A stretch of 39,047 nt of DNA, taken from positions 1-39,047 of the forward strand of contig JAUNSO010000026.1 of the NCBI GenBank assembly GCA_030539165.1, given 5' to 3'. This DNA is from a bacterium. GTDB lineage: Bacteria; Bacillota; Clostridia; Lachnospirales; Lachnospiraceae. The notes beneath the pieces are model-generated. The model was not told the DNA's origin and did not search any database. It saw only the letters and a list, made by a program, of their open reading frames with translations. Of the stretch, positions 1-7,045 are shown in pieces (the stretch's first letter is position 1; each line of letters opens with the position of its first letter). The position numbers and the translations under genes are program-made.

Positions 1-43
1 GAAGTTTACTGGTGCAAGTAGTAATTATTCATGTTGTAATTTA

Positions 44-91
44 GTATCAAATAATTTATGATACAATAGAATTTGTGAATATCAATATAAT
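44..91 (+). promoter_or_regulatory. Possible promoter/operator of the small-protein pair
   Basis: A 6-bp inverted repeat (GTATCA at 44-49, TGATAC at 59-64, 9-base AT-rich spacer) lies before a perfect TATAAT at 86-91, 18 bases ahead of the first start codon. No good -35 box is found 16-18 bases upstream, so either the promoter needs an activator or the true promoter lies left of the window. Confidence 0.3.
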
Positions 92-108
92 GTATGAGAG
101 AATCAGCT

Positions 109-270
109 ATGGAAGAAAATATATCAAAAGGAAATCAGGAACTGTTTGAACGACAGAAGAGGATGCTTGAAGATTTTGCTGAGCGAGGTGCTATTTCTAA
201 GGAGTACTGCGAACGGGAAATAGAGATTTTGATTGAGAAGATGCATCCCTATGAGGTGGAGAAACCATGA
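109..270 (+). CDS. Small charged protein, 53 aa
   Basis: An open frame of 53 codons starts at ATG 109 and ends in a TGA that overlaps the start of the next gene (ATGA overlap), which suggests translational coupling. The product is rich in Glu, Lys and Arg, has no membrane segment, and looks largely helical, with one Cys at residue 34. The ribosome binding site is weak (AGAGA about 9 bases upstream). I recognise no family. The coupling to the following membrane peptide and the amphipathic, charged make-up suggest a small regulatory or partner protein, but this is inference. It could also be the tail of a larger unit cut by the window edge, although an ATG is present. Confidence 0.5.
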   Translation: MEENISKGNQELFERQKRMLEDFAERGAISKEYCEREIEILIEKMHPYEVEKP

Positions 271-506
271 AAAAGATGACAGGCTGTATGCTAGCAGTGA
301 TTGCACTTGCTCTGATCGGAGCAGGTATCTATATGAAAAGTAAAGCGGCAGTGGCTGTGTCGATTATAGGCGGCGCGGACGGACCGACGAGTATTTTCCT
401 GGCAGGGAAGGTTCCTGTTATCGGTGGGACAGTGATTCTGACGGCAGGAGTTGTTGTACTTGCAGCGATAGCAGTAGTAGTGATTCTGCGAAGAAGGAAA
501 AAGTAA
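267..506 (+). CDS. Small membrane protein with OadB-like GGADGPT motif
   Basis: A 79-residue protein with two hydrophobic helices (about residues 5-23 and 50-73) and a basic C-terminal tail (RRRKK). Between them is IIGGADGPTSIFLAGK (about residues 33-48). This matches the signature loop of the beta subunit of sodium-pumping decarboxylases (OadB/MmdB/GcdB), which are far larger integral membrane proteins. Here only the signature stands alone. Similar short proteins are often auto-annotated as decarboxylase subunit beta in clostridia, but one motif cannot carry out sodium transport by itself. The start overlaps the stop of the preceding 53-aa gene. The role is unknown; the placement of the motif next to membrane helices is seen directly. 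Confidence 0.75.
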   Translation: MKKMTGCMLAVIALALIGAGIYMKSKAAVAVSIIGGADGPTSIFLAGKVPVIGGTVILTAGVVVLAAIAVVVILRRRKK

Positions 507-595
507 GGCTCGATGGATGATTTTCAATACATGTGTGAATAATTGACAGTAGAGAGACTTGCAGCTGCAAAGTATGTTATTCAGGAGGAAATGAA

Positions 596-1390
596 ATGTA
601 TATAGAAGTGGAAGGAACAAAACTGCATTATGAGAGTATGGGCGAGGGAATGCCGATGCTCATCTTTCATGGACACAGTGTGGATTATCGCCTGATGGCA
701 GGTCCGATTGAGCAGTGCTTTGGGAGAGAGGATGCCTATCAGAGGATTTATTTTGATATTCCCGGAATGGGAGAGTCTCAGTTAAATGACAGCATTGGCT
801 CGTGGGAGGATTTGAAAAGGCTTTTTCTGCAGGCTATCAGGGAACTGATCGGAGATCAAAAGTGTCTGATGATGGGGGAATCTTTTGGCGCTTATCTTGT
901 CAGGAGTCTGGTGTCAGCCATTCCGGAACAGGTGGAGGGTATCGGATTTGTGTGCCCGTGGATTCCGGATATTGAGCAGAAGCTGCCGGAGAGAGTGATT
1001 ACAGTGAAGGAACCGGGAACTCAGTGGGAAGATCACCAGTATGACTATTTTACTGGAATTGCGGTACAGTGGAAGCAGGAAGTGTGGAAGCGGTATCAGG
1101 AGGAGATTGAGCCGGGAATTCTGCTATTTGACCGACATTTTGATGATCTGAAGAATGAACTGACAGTGGATGAAGAGGCTGTATTTGATAAGCCGGCTGT
1201 ATTTATGATGGGCAGACAGGATCACTGTGCCGGCTATGAAGCGGCATTCAAGCTGATGGAGAAATATCCGAGAGCAACCTATGCAATCGTCGATTCCTGC
1301 GGACATAACATGCAGATTGAGAGTGATGGAGTTTTTGAGGCTCTGATGAAGAACTGGCTGAAGAGGGTAGAGGAATTTCATGAACTATAA
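596..1390 (+). CDS. Alpha/beta hydrolase, 264 aa
   Basis: A single-domain alpha/beta-hydrolase-fold enzyme of normal length. The oxyanion-region HGHS sits at residues 25-28 and the nucleophile elbow GESFG places Ser96. Asp209 (in GRQDH) and His237 (in CGHNMQ) complete a plausible catalytic triad in the expected order. The substrate cannot be told; family members hydrolyse esters, amides or peptides. There is no signal peptide, so it should be cytoplasmic. A good ribosome binding site (CAGGAGGAA) precedes ATG 596. The last 11 bases overlap the start of the radical SAM gene, so the two are probably co-translated, though no functional link is obvious. Confidence 0.88.
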   Translation: MYIEVEGTKLHYESMGEGMPMLIFHGHSVDYRLMAGPIEQCFGREDAYQRIYFDIPGMGESQLNDSIGSWEDLKRLFLQAIRELIGDQKCLMMGESFGAYLVRSLVSAIPEQVEGIGFVCPWIPDIEQKLPERVITVKEPGTQWEDHQYDYFTGIAVQWKQEVWKRYQEEIEPGILLFDRHFDDLKNELTVDEEAVFDKPAVFMMGRQDHCAGYEAAFKLMEKYPRATYAIVDSCGHNMQIESDGVFEALMKNWLKRVEEFHEL

Positions 1391-2342
1391 TTCACTCAAT
1401 GCTTACCTGCGAAATCAATACGGTGAAAAAGTATATAAACTTGCCTTGAACGGCGGAATGACATGCCCGAATCGTGATGGAACGCTGGATACGCGAGGCT
1501 GTATTTTCTGCAGCCTGGGCGGGAGCGGGGAGTTTGCAGAGTCAATTACAATTGGTCAAATGTCTGGTTACGCAGAGACGACAGTCCGTCTTGCAGAGGA
1601 GGATGTCATACGTCGCTTGGAAGCCGCCAAACAACGCCTTTCGGGGAAAAAGACAGGCACTCAATACATTGCTTATTTTCAGGCATACACCAACACCTAT
1701 GCACCGGTCGAATATCTGCGCAGTCTGTTCCTGCCGATTCTGGGAAGAGAGGATATCGTCGGTATTTCTATCGGAACACGGCCGGACTGTCTGCCGGAGG
1801 ATGTGCTGGAACTACTGGATGAAATGAACCGGGTGAAACCGGTATGGGTAGAACTCGGACTGCAGACCATCCATGAGGATACGGCAAAGCTAATCCGGCG
1901 CGGCTATGAGCTGCCGTGCTTTGATCACGCGGTTACGGAACTACGAAAGCGTCATATAGATGTTATCGTGCATTTGATCTTTGGTTTGCCGGGTGAAGGC
2001 AAAGCGGATATGATAGAAAGCGTGCATTATGTAAACCAATCACAAGTTCAGGGTGTTAAGTTTCAACTGCTGCATATCCTGCAGGAAACAGATCTGGCTG
2101 ACCTCTATGCGCAGCAGAAAGAACTTGTTCGGCCACTTACCATGGAGGAATACATAGACATTCTTTGTGATGCGGTTGAGAATCTGTCTCCCGACATCGT
2201 GATACACCGTATGACAGGAGATGGTCCGAAGAAGCTCCTGATTGCGCCGATGTGGAGTGCGGATAAGAAAAGGGTATTGAATGCAATTCGGCAGGAATTT
2301 GTACACAGGGACATTTGTCAGGGCAGAGCCTTGTCGGTATGA
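1380..2342 (+). CDS. YhcC/YtqA-type radical SAM protein (TIGR01212)
   Basis: A 320-residue protein that starts with the conserved segment around LALNGGMTCPNRDG. The cluster-binding cysteines are C29, C41 and C44, in the long-spaced pattern C-x11-C-x2-C typical of the YhcC family rather than the usual Cx3Cx2C. The TIM-barrel region carries GISIGTRPDCLPE and VWVELGLQT, both usual for the family. A [4Fe-4S] cluster and S-adenosylmethionine radical chemistry follow from the family; the substrate is not established. The gene overlaps the upstream hydrolase by 11 bases. Confidence 0.9.
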   Translation: MNYNSLNAYLRNQYGEKVYKLALNGGMTCPNRDGTLDTRGCIFCSLGGSGEFAESITIGQMSGYAETTVRLAEEDVIRRLEAAKQRLSGKKTGTQYIAYFQAYTNTYAPVEYLRSLFLPILGREDIVGISIGTRPDCLPEDVLELLDEMNRVKPVWVELGLQTIHEDTAKLIRRGYELPCFDHAVTELRKRHIDVIVHLIFGLPGEGKADMIESVHYVNQSQVQGVKFQLLHILQETDLADLYAQQKELVRPLTMEEYIDILCDAVENLSPDIVIHRMTGDGPKKLLIAPMWSADKKRVLNAIRQEFVHRDICQGRALSV

Positions 2343-2380
2343 GAAATTTTTAGGATAGACAAAGGAAAGAGGATAAAATC

Positions 2381-3442
2381 ATGCAGTATCAATTACTTAG
2401 AGAAAATGTCAAAATCATTGGACGTACCTTAGAGAATAACGGAACACTCTGGTGTGGATTATCAGGAACCGGAATTGCTTTTACATGTGAGGCAAAGGAG
2501 GTTGCGTTGACTTTACGAGGAGACGACAGCACGACTGGAAATGAGACAGAGGGACAGGCAAGATTTGCAATCTATGTGAATGGAGTCAGAGTTGTAGATG
2601 ACCTGATGAAAAAACCGGAACAGCAGTACAAAATCTGGAACAGTCCTGCTTATGAAAAAATCTCTGTTCAGGTCATCAAGCTCTCGGAGTGTCCGATGTC
2701 CACGATAGGTATTTGCCCGATTGAGGCAGATACACGGGATGGAATCCATCCGACAGAGGAGAAGAAACGTAAAATAGAAATCATCGGGGACTCCATTACC
2801 TGCGGTTACGGCGTGGACAGAGAGAATCCGGACACCGGCTTTGAAACTGCTACAGAAGATGTGACAAGAGCATATTCCTATAAGCTTGCGCAGGCACTCG
2901 ATGCGGATTACAGTTTTGTATCCTATTCGGGTTACGGCCTAATTTCGGGCTATACCGATACAGACCAGCCGCTGAAGGAGCAGCTTGTATCGACGTATTA
3001 TGAGAAGGTCGGGTTTTCTTATGCAAAACCTGAGGGCACAATTGTACTTGCGGATCAGTCGTGGGATTTTCACAAATTTCAGCCGCAGCTGGTTCTGATT
3101 AACCTTGGTACGAATGACGACAGCTACTGCAAGGACTATGTTGACAGACTGGAGGAATTTCAGCAGTTGTATGTAGATTTTCTTAAGGTGGTTCGCCGCC
3201 ATAATCCTAAGGCGCAGATTCTATGTGTGGTCGGTGTGATGGAAGAACAGATTTATGCCTATATTGAGAAAGCCGTTTCACAGTTTTGTGAGCAGACGGG
3301 TGACAGCAAGGTATCGTCGTTACACCTGCCGCTGCAGCTGCCGGAGGACGGATTTGTATCGGATTCTCATCCGACAGAGATTACCCATACAAAGGCGGCA
3401 AAGCTTCTGGAAGAGTATATCAGTCACCGGAGACTGATTTAA
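2381..3442 (+). CDS. CE2-like carbohydrate esterase (SGNH hydrolase)
   Basis: A 353-residue enzyme with two parts. Residues 1-125 form a beta-rich N-terminal domain of the kind seen in CE2 esterases, and residues 130-350 an SGNH/GDSL hydrolase domain. The block I motif IIGDSITCGYG supplies Ser138; NLGTND matches block III; a DSHP motif near residue 328 supplies the Asp-His pair. CE2 enzymes remove acetyl groups from xylan, glucomannan or other plant polysaccharides, which fits a gut fibre degrader. No signal peptide is visible, so it would act inside the cell on imported oligosaccharides. A terminator lies about 45 bases downstream. The family call is strong, the substrate is not known. Confidence 0.87.
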   Translation: MQYQLLRENVKIIGRTLENNGTLWCGLSGTGIAFTCEAKEVALTLRGDDSTTGNETEGQARFAIYVNGVRVVDDLMKKPEQQYKIWNSPAYEKISVQVIKLSECPMSTIGICPIEADTRDGIHPTEEKKRKIEIIGDSITCGYGVDRENPDTGFETATEDVTRAYSYKLAQALDADYSFVSYSGYGLISGYTDTDQPLKEQLVSTYYEKVGFSYAKPEGTIVLADQSWDFHKFQPQLVLINLGTNDDSYCKDYVDRLEEFQQLYVDFLKVVRRHNPKAQILCVVGVMEEQIYAYIEKAVSQFCEQTGDSKVSSLHLPLQLPEDGFVSDSHPTEITHTKAAKLLEEYISHRRLI

Positions 3443-3485
3443 GAACTGATTACCTTTCCTGTTTGTCAGGTTTTTCAACAACGAA

Positions 3486-3518
3486 AAAAGCCGTGAAATC
3501 AAGGATTTCACGGCTTTT
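3486..3518. terminator. Bidirectional terminator between esterase and tRNA unit
   Basis: A perfect 15-bp stem (3486-3500 with 3504-3518) with a 3-base AAG loop, and A/T tracts on both sides. It can end the esterase transcript on the plus strand and the tRNA-Val/tRNA-Met transcript on the minus strand. Confidence 0.9.
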
Positions 3519-3534
3519 CAAAAAATGTCTGTAG

Positions 3535-3608
3535 TAGCGGAAGGGAGATTTGAACTCTCGACACCACGGGTATGAACCGTGTGCTCTAGCCAACTGAGCT
3601 ATTCCGCC
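3535..3608 (-). tRNA. tRNA-Met(CAT), elongator type
   Basis: On the minus strand a full cloverleaf is readable: acceptor GGCGGAA pairing with TTCCGCT, D-arm AGCTCAGTTGGCTAGAGC, anticodon stem-loop CACGG-TTCATAC-CCGTG with CAT, and a T-arm with GTTCAAATC. The G1-U72 end and the anticodon stem resemble elongator tRNA-Met of Firmicutes rather than the initiator. CCA is not encoded (discriminator A at 3535). Confidence 0.93.
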
Positions 3609-3658
3609 ATATTAATAATAAGTATTGCCAAGGCAGTCAATTTAAAATGCAAGTTGAA

Positions 3659-3731
3659 TGGGACCTATAGGGCTCGAACCTATGACCCTCTGCTTGTAAG
3701 GCAGATGCTCTCCCAGCTGAGCTAAGATCCC
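3659..3731 (-). tRNA. tRNA-Val(TAC)
   Basis: Minus-strand cloverleaf with acceptor GGGATCT / AGGTCCC, D-arm, anticodon stem TCTGC / GCAGA around loop CTTACAA (anticodon TAC), and T-loop GTTCGAGCC. No encoded CCA. It is upstream of tRNA-Met in the same minus-strand unit, about 50 bases apart. Confidence 0.95.
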
Positions 3732-3758
3732 AAACTCGTACTTCAAACCCGCTTCGCT

Positions 3759-3788
3759 ATTGTACTAAATTATTCTATACTTTGTCAA
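3759..3788 (-). promoter_or_regulatory. Sigma-70-type promoter of the tRNA-Val/tRNA-Met unit
   Basis: Read on the minus strand: TTGACA (3783-3788), an 18-base spacer, and TACAAT (3759-3764), about 28 bases before the 5' end of tRNA-Val. Confidence 0.82.
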
Positions 3789-3903
3789 GGCTATTTTTCA
3801 ATAAATCAGTTTCTTGTAATATTTCAATGTAAGACAGTACTCGAAATCTAAGCAAGCAAGTGGGGAATGGATAAGGGTGTATTAATCTTTATCAGTTATA
3901 AAA

Positions 3904-3944
3904 TAGGGAACTTTTAATTTAGAAAACAAATAAAAAGATCCCTA
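3904..3944 (+). repeat. Inverted-repeat element A upstream of fic
   Basis: TAGGGAAC at 3904-3911 faces GATCCCTA at 3937-3944, with 25 bases between. Length and spacing are identical to element B at 3961-4001, which overlaps the fic promoter. The AT-rich interior is partly similar between the two. Probable regulator binding site. Confidence 0.65.
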
Positions 3945-3952
3945 TTTTATTG

Positions 3953-3981
3953 TTGTATTATAGGGAACATTTGGGTATAAT
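3953..3981 (+). promoter_or_regulatory. Promoter of the fic gene
   Basis: TTGTAT (3953-3958), a 17-base spacer and TATAAT (3976-3981). The half-site TAGGGAAC lies inside the spacer, so a protein bound there should block RNA polymerase. Confidence 0.75.
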
Positions 3982-4001
3982 ATAAACAAAGAAGTTCCCT
4001 A
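3961..4001 (+). repeat. Inverted-repeat element B, probable fic operator
   Basis: TAGGGAAC (3961-3968) and its exact reverse complement GTTCCCTA (3994-4001) are separated by 25 bases and enclose the -10 box. The right half-site abuts the ribosome binding site (AAGGAG). This placement suits repression, probably autoregulation, although the repressor is not identified. Confidence 0.68.
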
Positions 4002-4015
4002 AGGAGTGCAATCAT

Positions 4016-4951
4016 ATGAATGAATTAGTAACAGTACAGGATTTACTGAATGAAAAAGCAGATTGTCAGGCACGTTTGAATCTTATGCTTTATGATGGCT
4101 CGCCAGAGATAAAAGGGCAGGGAAATAAACGGTATCTTTATGTACGAAAAAGAATCGCAGGTAAATTAACTTCAAAATATGTGGATATCTATTCGGATGA
4201 ACTGTATCAATTGCTGCTTCGCAATGCCAGAGATTCTAAAGTGTTGAATAAAAGGATACGTCAAATAGAAAAAGAACTAGTAAATCTTGGATATCAGAAG
4301 CTGGATATATCTGACAGAGTGTTGATGAATTTAGATTTTGCAAGAGCAAACATGAAGTCAAATATTTATGACCAGGCAGTATTGGAAGGTGTTGGAACAT
4401 CATTTCCACAGACAGAAGAGATTATTAATAATGGCATCGTTAATGGTGTAAAAGCTACGGACGTACAAAAGATTTTGAACCTAAAACATGCATGGGAGTT
4501 CATACTAGACAAAGATGTGATTTTGAGTCCAACAAATTTTTATATGATAAGTCACATTGCAAAACTAGTAAACGAGGGATTTTATATAGATGGAGGACGA
4601 GTAAGAGGTGTACCTGTTACAATAGGCGGAAGTCACTATGTGCCACCAATTCCAATAGAAAGTATTGTAAAAGAAAAAATAGAGAAAATTCTAGCATCTG
4701 AGAAAGAACCAATTGATATTGCAATAGAGTTATGTTTGTATTGTATGAAAACTCAGATTTTTATTGATGGAAACAAACGTGCTTCTGTAATCTTTGCAAA
4801 TCAATACTTGATTGCGAATGGACAAGGTTTTCTTGTTATACCAGAAAAAGAAGTTCCAGAGTTCAAACAGCTTCTTGTAAAATATTATGAAGGAGAAGAA
4901 TCTCATATTATTAAGAATTTTTTGAAAGAAAAATGTTGGAGAAATTTTTGA
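4016..4951 (+). CDS. Fic-family protein with His-to-Gln active-site change
   Basis: 311 residues. The C-terminal half is a Fic domain: the active-site loop reads QIFIDGNKR (residues 247-255), against the usual H-P-F-x-D-G-N-K-R. The catalytic His is Gln247 and the Pro is Ile248, while Asp251, Gly252, Asn253 and Arg255 remain. A segment like the class II inhibitory helix, AVLEGVGTS (121-129), lies N-terminal, but the Ser/Thr expected four residues before Glu124 is Gln120. Residues 1-95 form a basic N-terminal domain I do not recognise (KRYLYVRKRIAGK). Fic proteins usually transfer AMP to target hydroxyls; without the His this activity is doubtful. The gene is clearly more AT-rich than its neighbours, stands alone, and has an unusual promoter with paired inverted repeats, all suggesting recent acquisition. 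Confidence 0.85.
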   Translation: MNELVTVQDLLNEKADCQARLNLMLYDGSPEIKGQGNKRYLYVRKRIAGKLTSKYVDIYSDELYQLLLRNARDSKVLNKRIRQIEKELVNLGYQKLDISDRVLMNLDFARANMKSNIYDQAVLEGVGTSFPQTEEIINNGIVNGVKATDVQKILNLKHAWEFILDKDVILSPTNFYMISHIAKLVNEGFYIDGGRVRGVPVTIGGSHYVPPIPIESIVKEKIEKILASEKEPIDIAIELCLYCMKTQIFIDGNKRASVIFANQYLIANGQGFLVIPEKEVPEFKQLLVKYYEGEESHIIKNFLKEKCWRNF

Positions 4952-5130
4952 GCAAATTGCTGATTGAGATTATCCATATCATAAAGATTTTAAAAATTTT
5001 AGGCATTTTTGGTGAAAGTATTGACTCCAAAGTAACGTGATACTGTTGTTGTACTCAAATAAGTAATCAAAAGTAATCAAATGAAAATCGAAGAAACACC
5101 GTATTTATGCGAGACTACTGGCTCCTGGAA

Positions 5131-5156
5131 AGAGTTCACATCTCCCTTCCGTTACT
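5131..5156 (+). pseudogene. Remnant of a tRNA-Met 3' end, inverted copy
   Basis: The segment matches the T-arm and acceptor 3' strand of the tRNA-Met at 3535-3608 with two substitutions in about 25 bases, but on the opposite strand. It is followed by a hairpin related to the terminator after the true tRNA. No matching 5' acceptor strand, D-arm or anticodon arm is found upstream, so it is a fragment rather than a working tRNA. Confidence 0.75.
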
Positions 5157-5163
5157 CAGTATT

Positions 5164-5198
5164 AAAAAGTCGTGAAACATTCATTTCACGACTTTTTT
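5164..5198. terminator. Bidirectional terminator after the tRNA remnant
   Basis: A perfect 14-bp stem (5164-5177 with 5184-5197), 6-base loop, with a T-run on the plus side and an A-run that becomes a T-run on the minus side. It shares the GTGAAA/TTTCAC stem core with the tRNA-Met terminator at 3486-3518. It may end the fic transcript (plus) and the short Cys-rich ORF (minus). Confidence 0.87.
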
Positions 5199-5224
5199 AT
5201 TGCGCTGTATAAAAATACTCCCTA

Positions 5225-5293
5225 TTAGCATCCGAAACAGCTGCGCAGCAGAGACATCAGATCGCTGCAGTTACTAAATAATCTAAAACACAT
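5225..5293 (-). CDS. Very short Cys-rich ORF, 22 aa
   Basis: On the minus strand a near-perfect ribosome binding site (AAGGAGGT) lies 9 bases before ATG 5293. The frame has 22 codons and stops at 5225. The peptide begins MCFRLF and ends SCFGC; it has Cys at residues 2, 9, 19 and 22 and a hydrophobic Leu-rich middle. A strong terminator for this direction starts about 27 bases after the stop. The strength of the ribosome binding site and the tight terminator make it more than a random ORF; the function is unknown. It could be a leader peptide, a small membrane peptide or a metal- or thiol-responsive peptide. No clear sigma-70 promoter was found upstream. Confidence 0.45.
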   Translation of the reverse strand: MCFRLFSNCSDLMSLLRSCFGC

Positions 5294-5519
5294 ATTGAGT
5301 GACCTCCTTATACTGTTTTTCAGGTGAGTCATGGATGTAACATGTTCTTTGATTCAGTAAGTTTTTACTAAAATGAACAGATGCTCGCCTAAAGTGATAT
5401 GAATTGTCTTAGCTAAGTACAAACTGATTGTAACAATTTCGTAACATTTAAACAATAGGAGATGCTTGGAAATCTGGAAACAGGACTGGAAAGAAAAAAT
5501 CAAATATGTTATCATAAAC

Positions 5520-5554
5520 ATGACATACAGATGACATGTTTGAAATGCTATAGT
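5520..5554 (+). promoter_or_regulatory. Promoter region of the WYL regulator with direct repeat
   Basis: ATGACAT occurs at 5520-5526 and 5531-5537, 11 bases apart (about one helical turn). The same stretch also reads as an inverted repeat ACATG/CATGT. A TATAGT -10 box follows at 5549-5554 without a good -35, which suits control by a bound regulator, possibly the WYL protein itself. Confidence 0.42.
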
Positions 5555-5574
5555 AGTCATTGAAAGGAGCGCAC

Positions 5575-6525
5575 ATGAAGATTGACAGACTCCTCGGGAT
5601 CCTTGTGATTCTCTTACAGAGGGACAAGGTGACAGCACCTGAGTTAGCAGAACGGTTTGAGGTATCGAGAAGAACCATCAACCGTGACATAGAAGATCTT
5701 TGTATGGCGGGGATTCCAATCTGCGCAAAGCAGGGAGTGAATGGCGGCATTTCAATTATGGAAGGATATAAGATTGACAGTACCATACTGACCACCAGAG
5801 ATATGCAGGGAATTCTGGCAGGACTGCGAAGCCTTGACAGCGTAAATGGAGACAGCTATTATTCAAAGCTGATGGAAAAGCTGCAGCCGGGGTCTTCTGA
5901 TTATGTCAGTGGTCGAGAATCCATACTGATTGACCTGTCCTCATGGCATAAGGATACACTGGCGCCTAAGATAGAGCTGATTCAGACGGCAATCGAAGAA
6001 CGGCATCTGATTACCTTTACCTACTATTCTCCTCGTGGAGAGGAAGCCAGAAGCATAGAAGCCTATTATCTGATTTTCAAATGGGCAAGCTGGTATGTAT
6101 GGGGCTGGTGCAGGAGCAGACAGGATTATAGGATGTTCAAGCTGAATCGCATGGAGCGACTGTCAGTTTCCACAGAATCCTATGAACGCAGGGACGTAGT
6201 CATGCCAGAGCTTGCCGATGACAAACTTTATCCGGGAGTGATCAAGGTGAAGGCATTATTTACACAGGAAATGCAATGGCGGCTGATTGAGGATTTTGGC
6301 CTTGATTGTTATAAGAAGCAGGAGGATGGAAGGCTGTTATTCACTGCTGATTATTCAGATCAGGAAAGCTTTCTATACTGGCTTCTGACCTTCGGGGATC
6401 AGGCAGAGTTGTTAGAACCATGTGAACTGCGATTGAAAATGGAACAAATCATACACAACATGTCATGTATATATGACGGAAAAAATGGAGGAAAGAAAAA
6501 TGGCAAGACCACAGAGCAAAGCTGA
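5575..6525 (+). CDS. HTH-WYL transcriptional regulator (YafY-like)
   Basis: 316 residues. The N-terminal 55 residues are a winged HTH (HTH_11 type) with ELAERFEVSRRTINRDIEDL as the recognition region. Residues about 135-210 form a WYL domain (YSPRGEEARSIEAYYLIF, then WYVWGWCRSRQDYRMFKLNRM). The last part is a WYL C-terminal extension. Family members bind DNA and respond to ligands, often nucleic acid fragments or nucleotides. I chose ATG 5575 because AAAGGAG lies six bases upstream; a TTG 15 bases earlier would overlap that site. The DinB-like gene starts before this one ends, so both are probably one operon, as is common for a YafY-type regulator and its target. Confidence 0.9.
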   Translation: MKIDRLLGILVILLQRDKVTAPELAERFEVSRRTINRDIEDLCMAGIPICAKQGVNGGISIMEGYKIDSTILTTRDMQGILAGLRSLDSVNGDSYYSKLMEKLQPGSSDYVSGRESILIDLSSWHKDTLAPKIELIQTAIEERHLITFTYYSPRGEEARSIEAYYLIFKWASWYVWGWCRSRQDYRMFKLNRMERLSVSTESYERRDVVMPELADDKLYPGVIKVKALFTQEMQWRLIEDFGLDCYKKQEDGRLLFTADYSDQESFLYWLLTFGDQAELLEPCELRLKMEQIIHNMSCIYDGKNGGKKNGKTTEQS

Positions 6526-7045
6526 CCTGATTCAGGCAGCAACAGAGAATTATGAGAAATTGGAAGCTTTGATGAATGCAATGACAGAACAGGAATTAAC
6601 AACAGAATATGACTTCTCAGCAGATGAGAAAAAGAAGGAAGCACACTGGAAGCGGGACAAGAATCTGAGAGATGTGCTGATTCACCTGCATGAGTGGCAT
6701 AAATTAATGATTGAAGCTGTTGAAGCAAATGACAGAGGAGAAGAGCATACATTTCTCCCGGAAGAGTACTCTTGGAGAACCTATGGAGATATGAATGTTG
6801 TGTTCTGGGAAAATCATCAGAAGACAACCCTCGAGGAAGCAAAGCAATTGTTTGCAGATTCCCACGCGAAGGTCATGGAACTGATCAACCGATTCACAAA
6901 CGAAGAACTGTTTTCTAAGGGTCAATACAAATGGGCAGGGGACAATGCCATCGGCTCCTACTTTGTCAGCACGACCTCCAGCCACTATGACTGGGCAATG
7001 AAGAAAATCAAAGCACATAAAAAGCAGATTTCTTATTTAAAATAA
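6500..7045 (+). CDS. DinB/ClbS (DfsB)-like four-helix protein
   Basis: 181 residues from ATG 6500, chosen because GGAGGAAAG lies just upstream, inside the end of the WYL gene. The start MARPQSKADLIQAA and the spacing LRDVLIHLHEWHKLM match the ClbS/DfsB group of the DinB superfamily, with the His-x-x-x-His metal-type pattern around residues 60-65. The C-terminal half carries a conserved WAGDNAIGSYF-type segment. Known ClbS protects against colibactin, but most members have unknown substrates. Translational overlap with the WYL regulator suggests it is the regulated target. Confidence 0.83.
   Translation: MARPQSKADLIQAATENYEKLEALMNAMTEQELTTEYDFSADEKKKEAHWKRDKNLRDVLIHLHEWHKLMIEAVEANDRGEEHTFLPEEYSWRTYGDMNVVFWENHQKTTLEEAKQLFADSHAKVMELINRFTNEELFSKGQYKWAGDNAIGSYFVSTTSSHYDWAMKKIKAHKKQISYLK

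Noticed and set aside
5070..5092. Direct repeat AAGTAATCAA near 5070 as an attachment site
   Set aside because: It is a short tandem AT-rich duplication with no partner elsewhere and no integrase nearby.
5040..5156. A full second tRNA-Met on the plus strand
   Set aside because: Only the T-arm and 3' acceptor strand match. No AACGGAA 5' acceptor strand, D-arm or anticodon arm could be placed upstream.
3535..5200. Prophage or genomic island at the tRNA genes
   Set aside because: Only one foreign-looking gene is present; there is no integrase, phage gene or direct att repeat.
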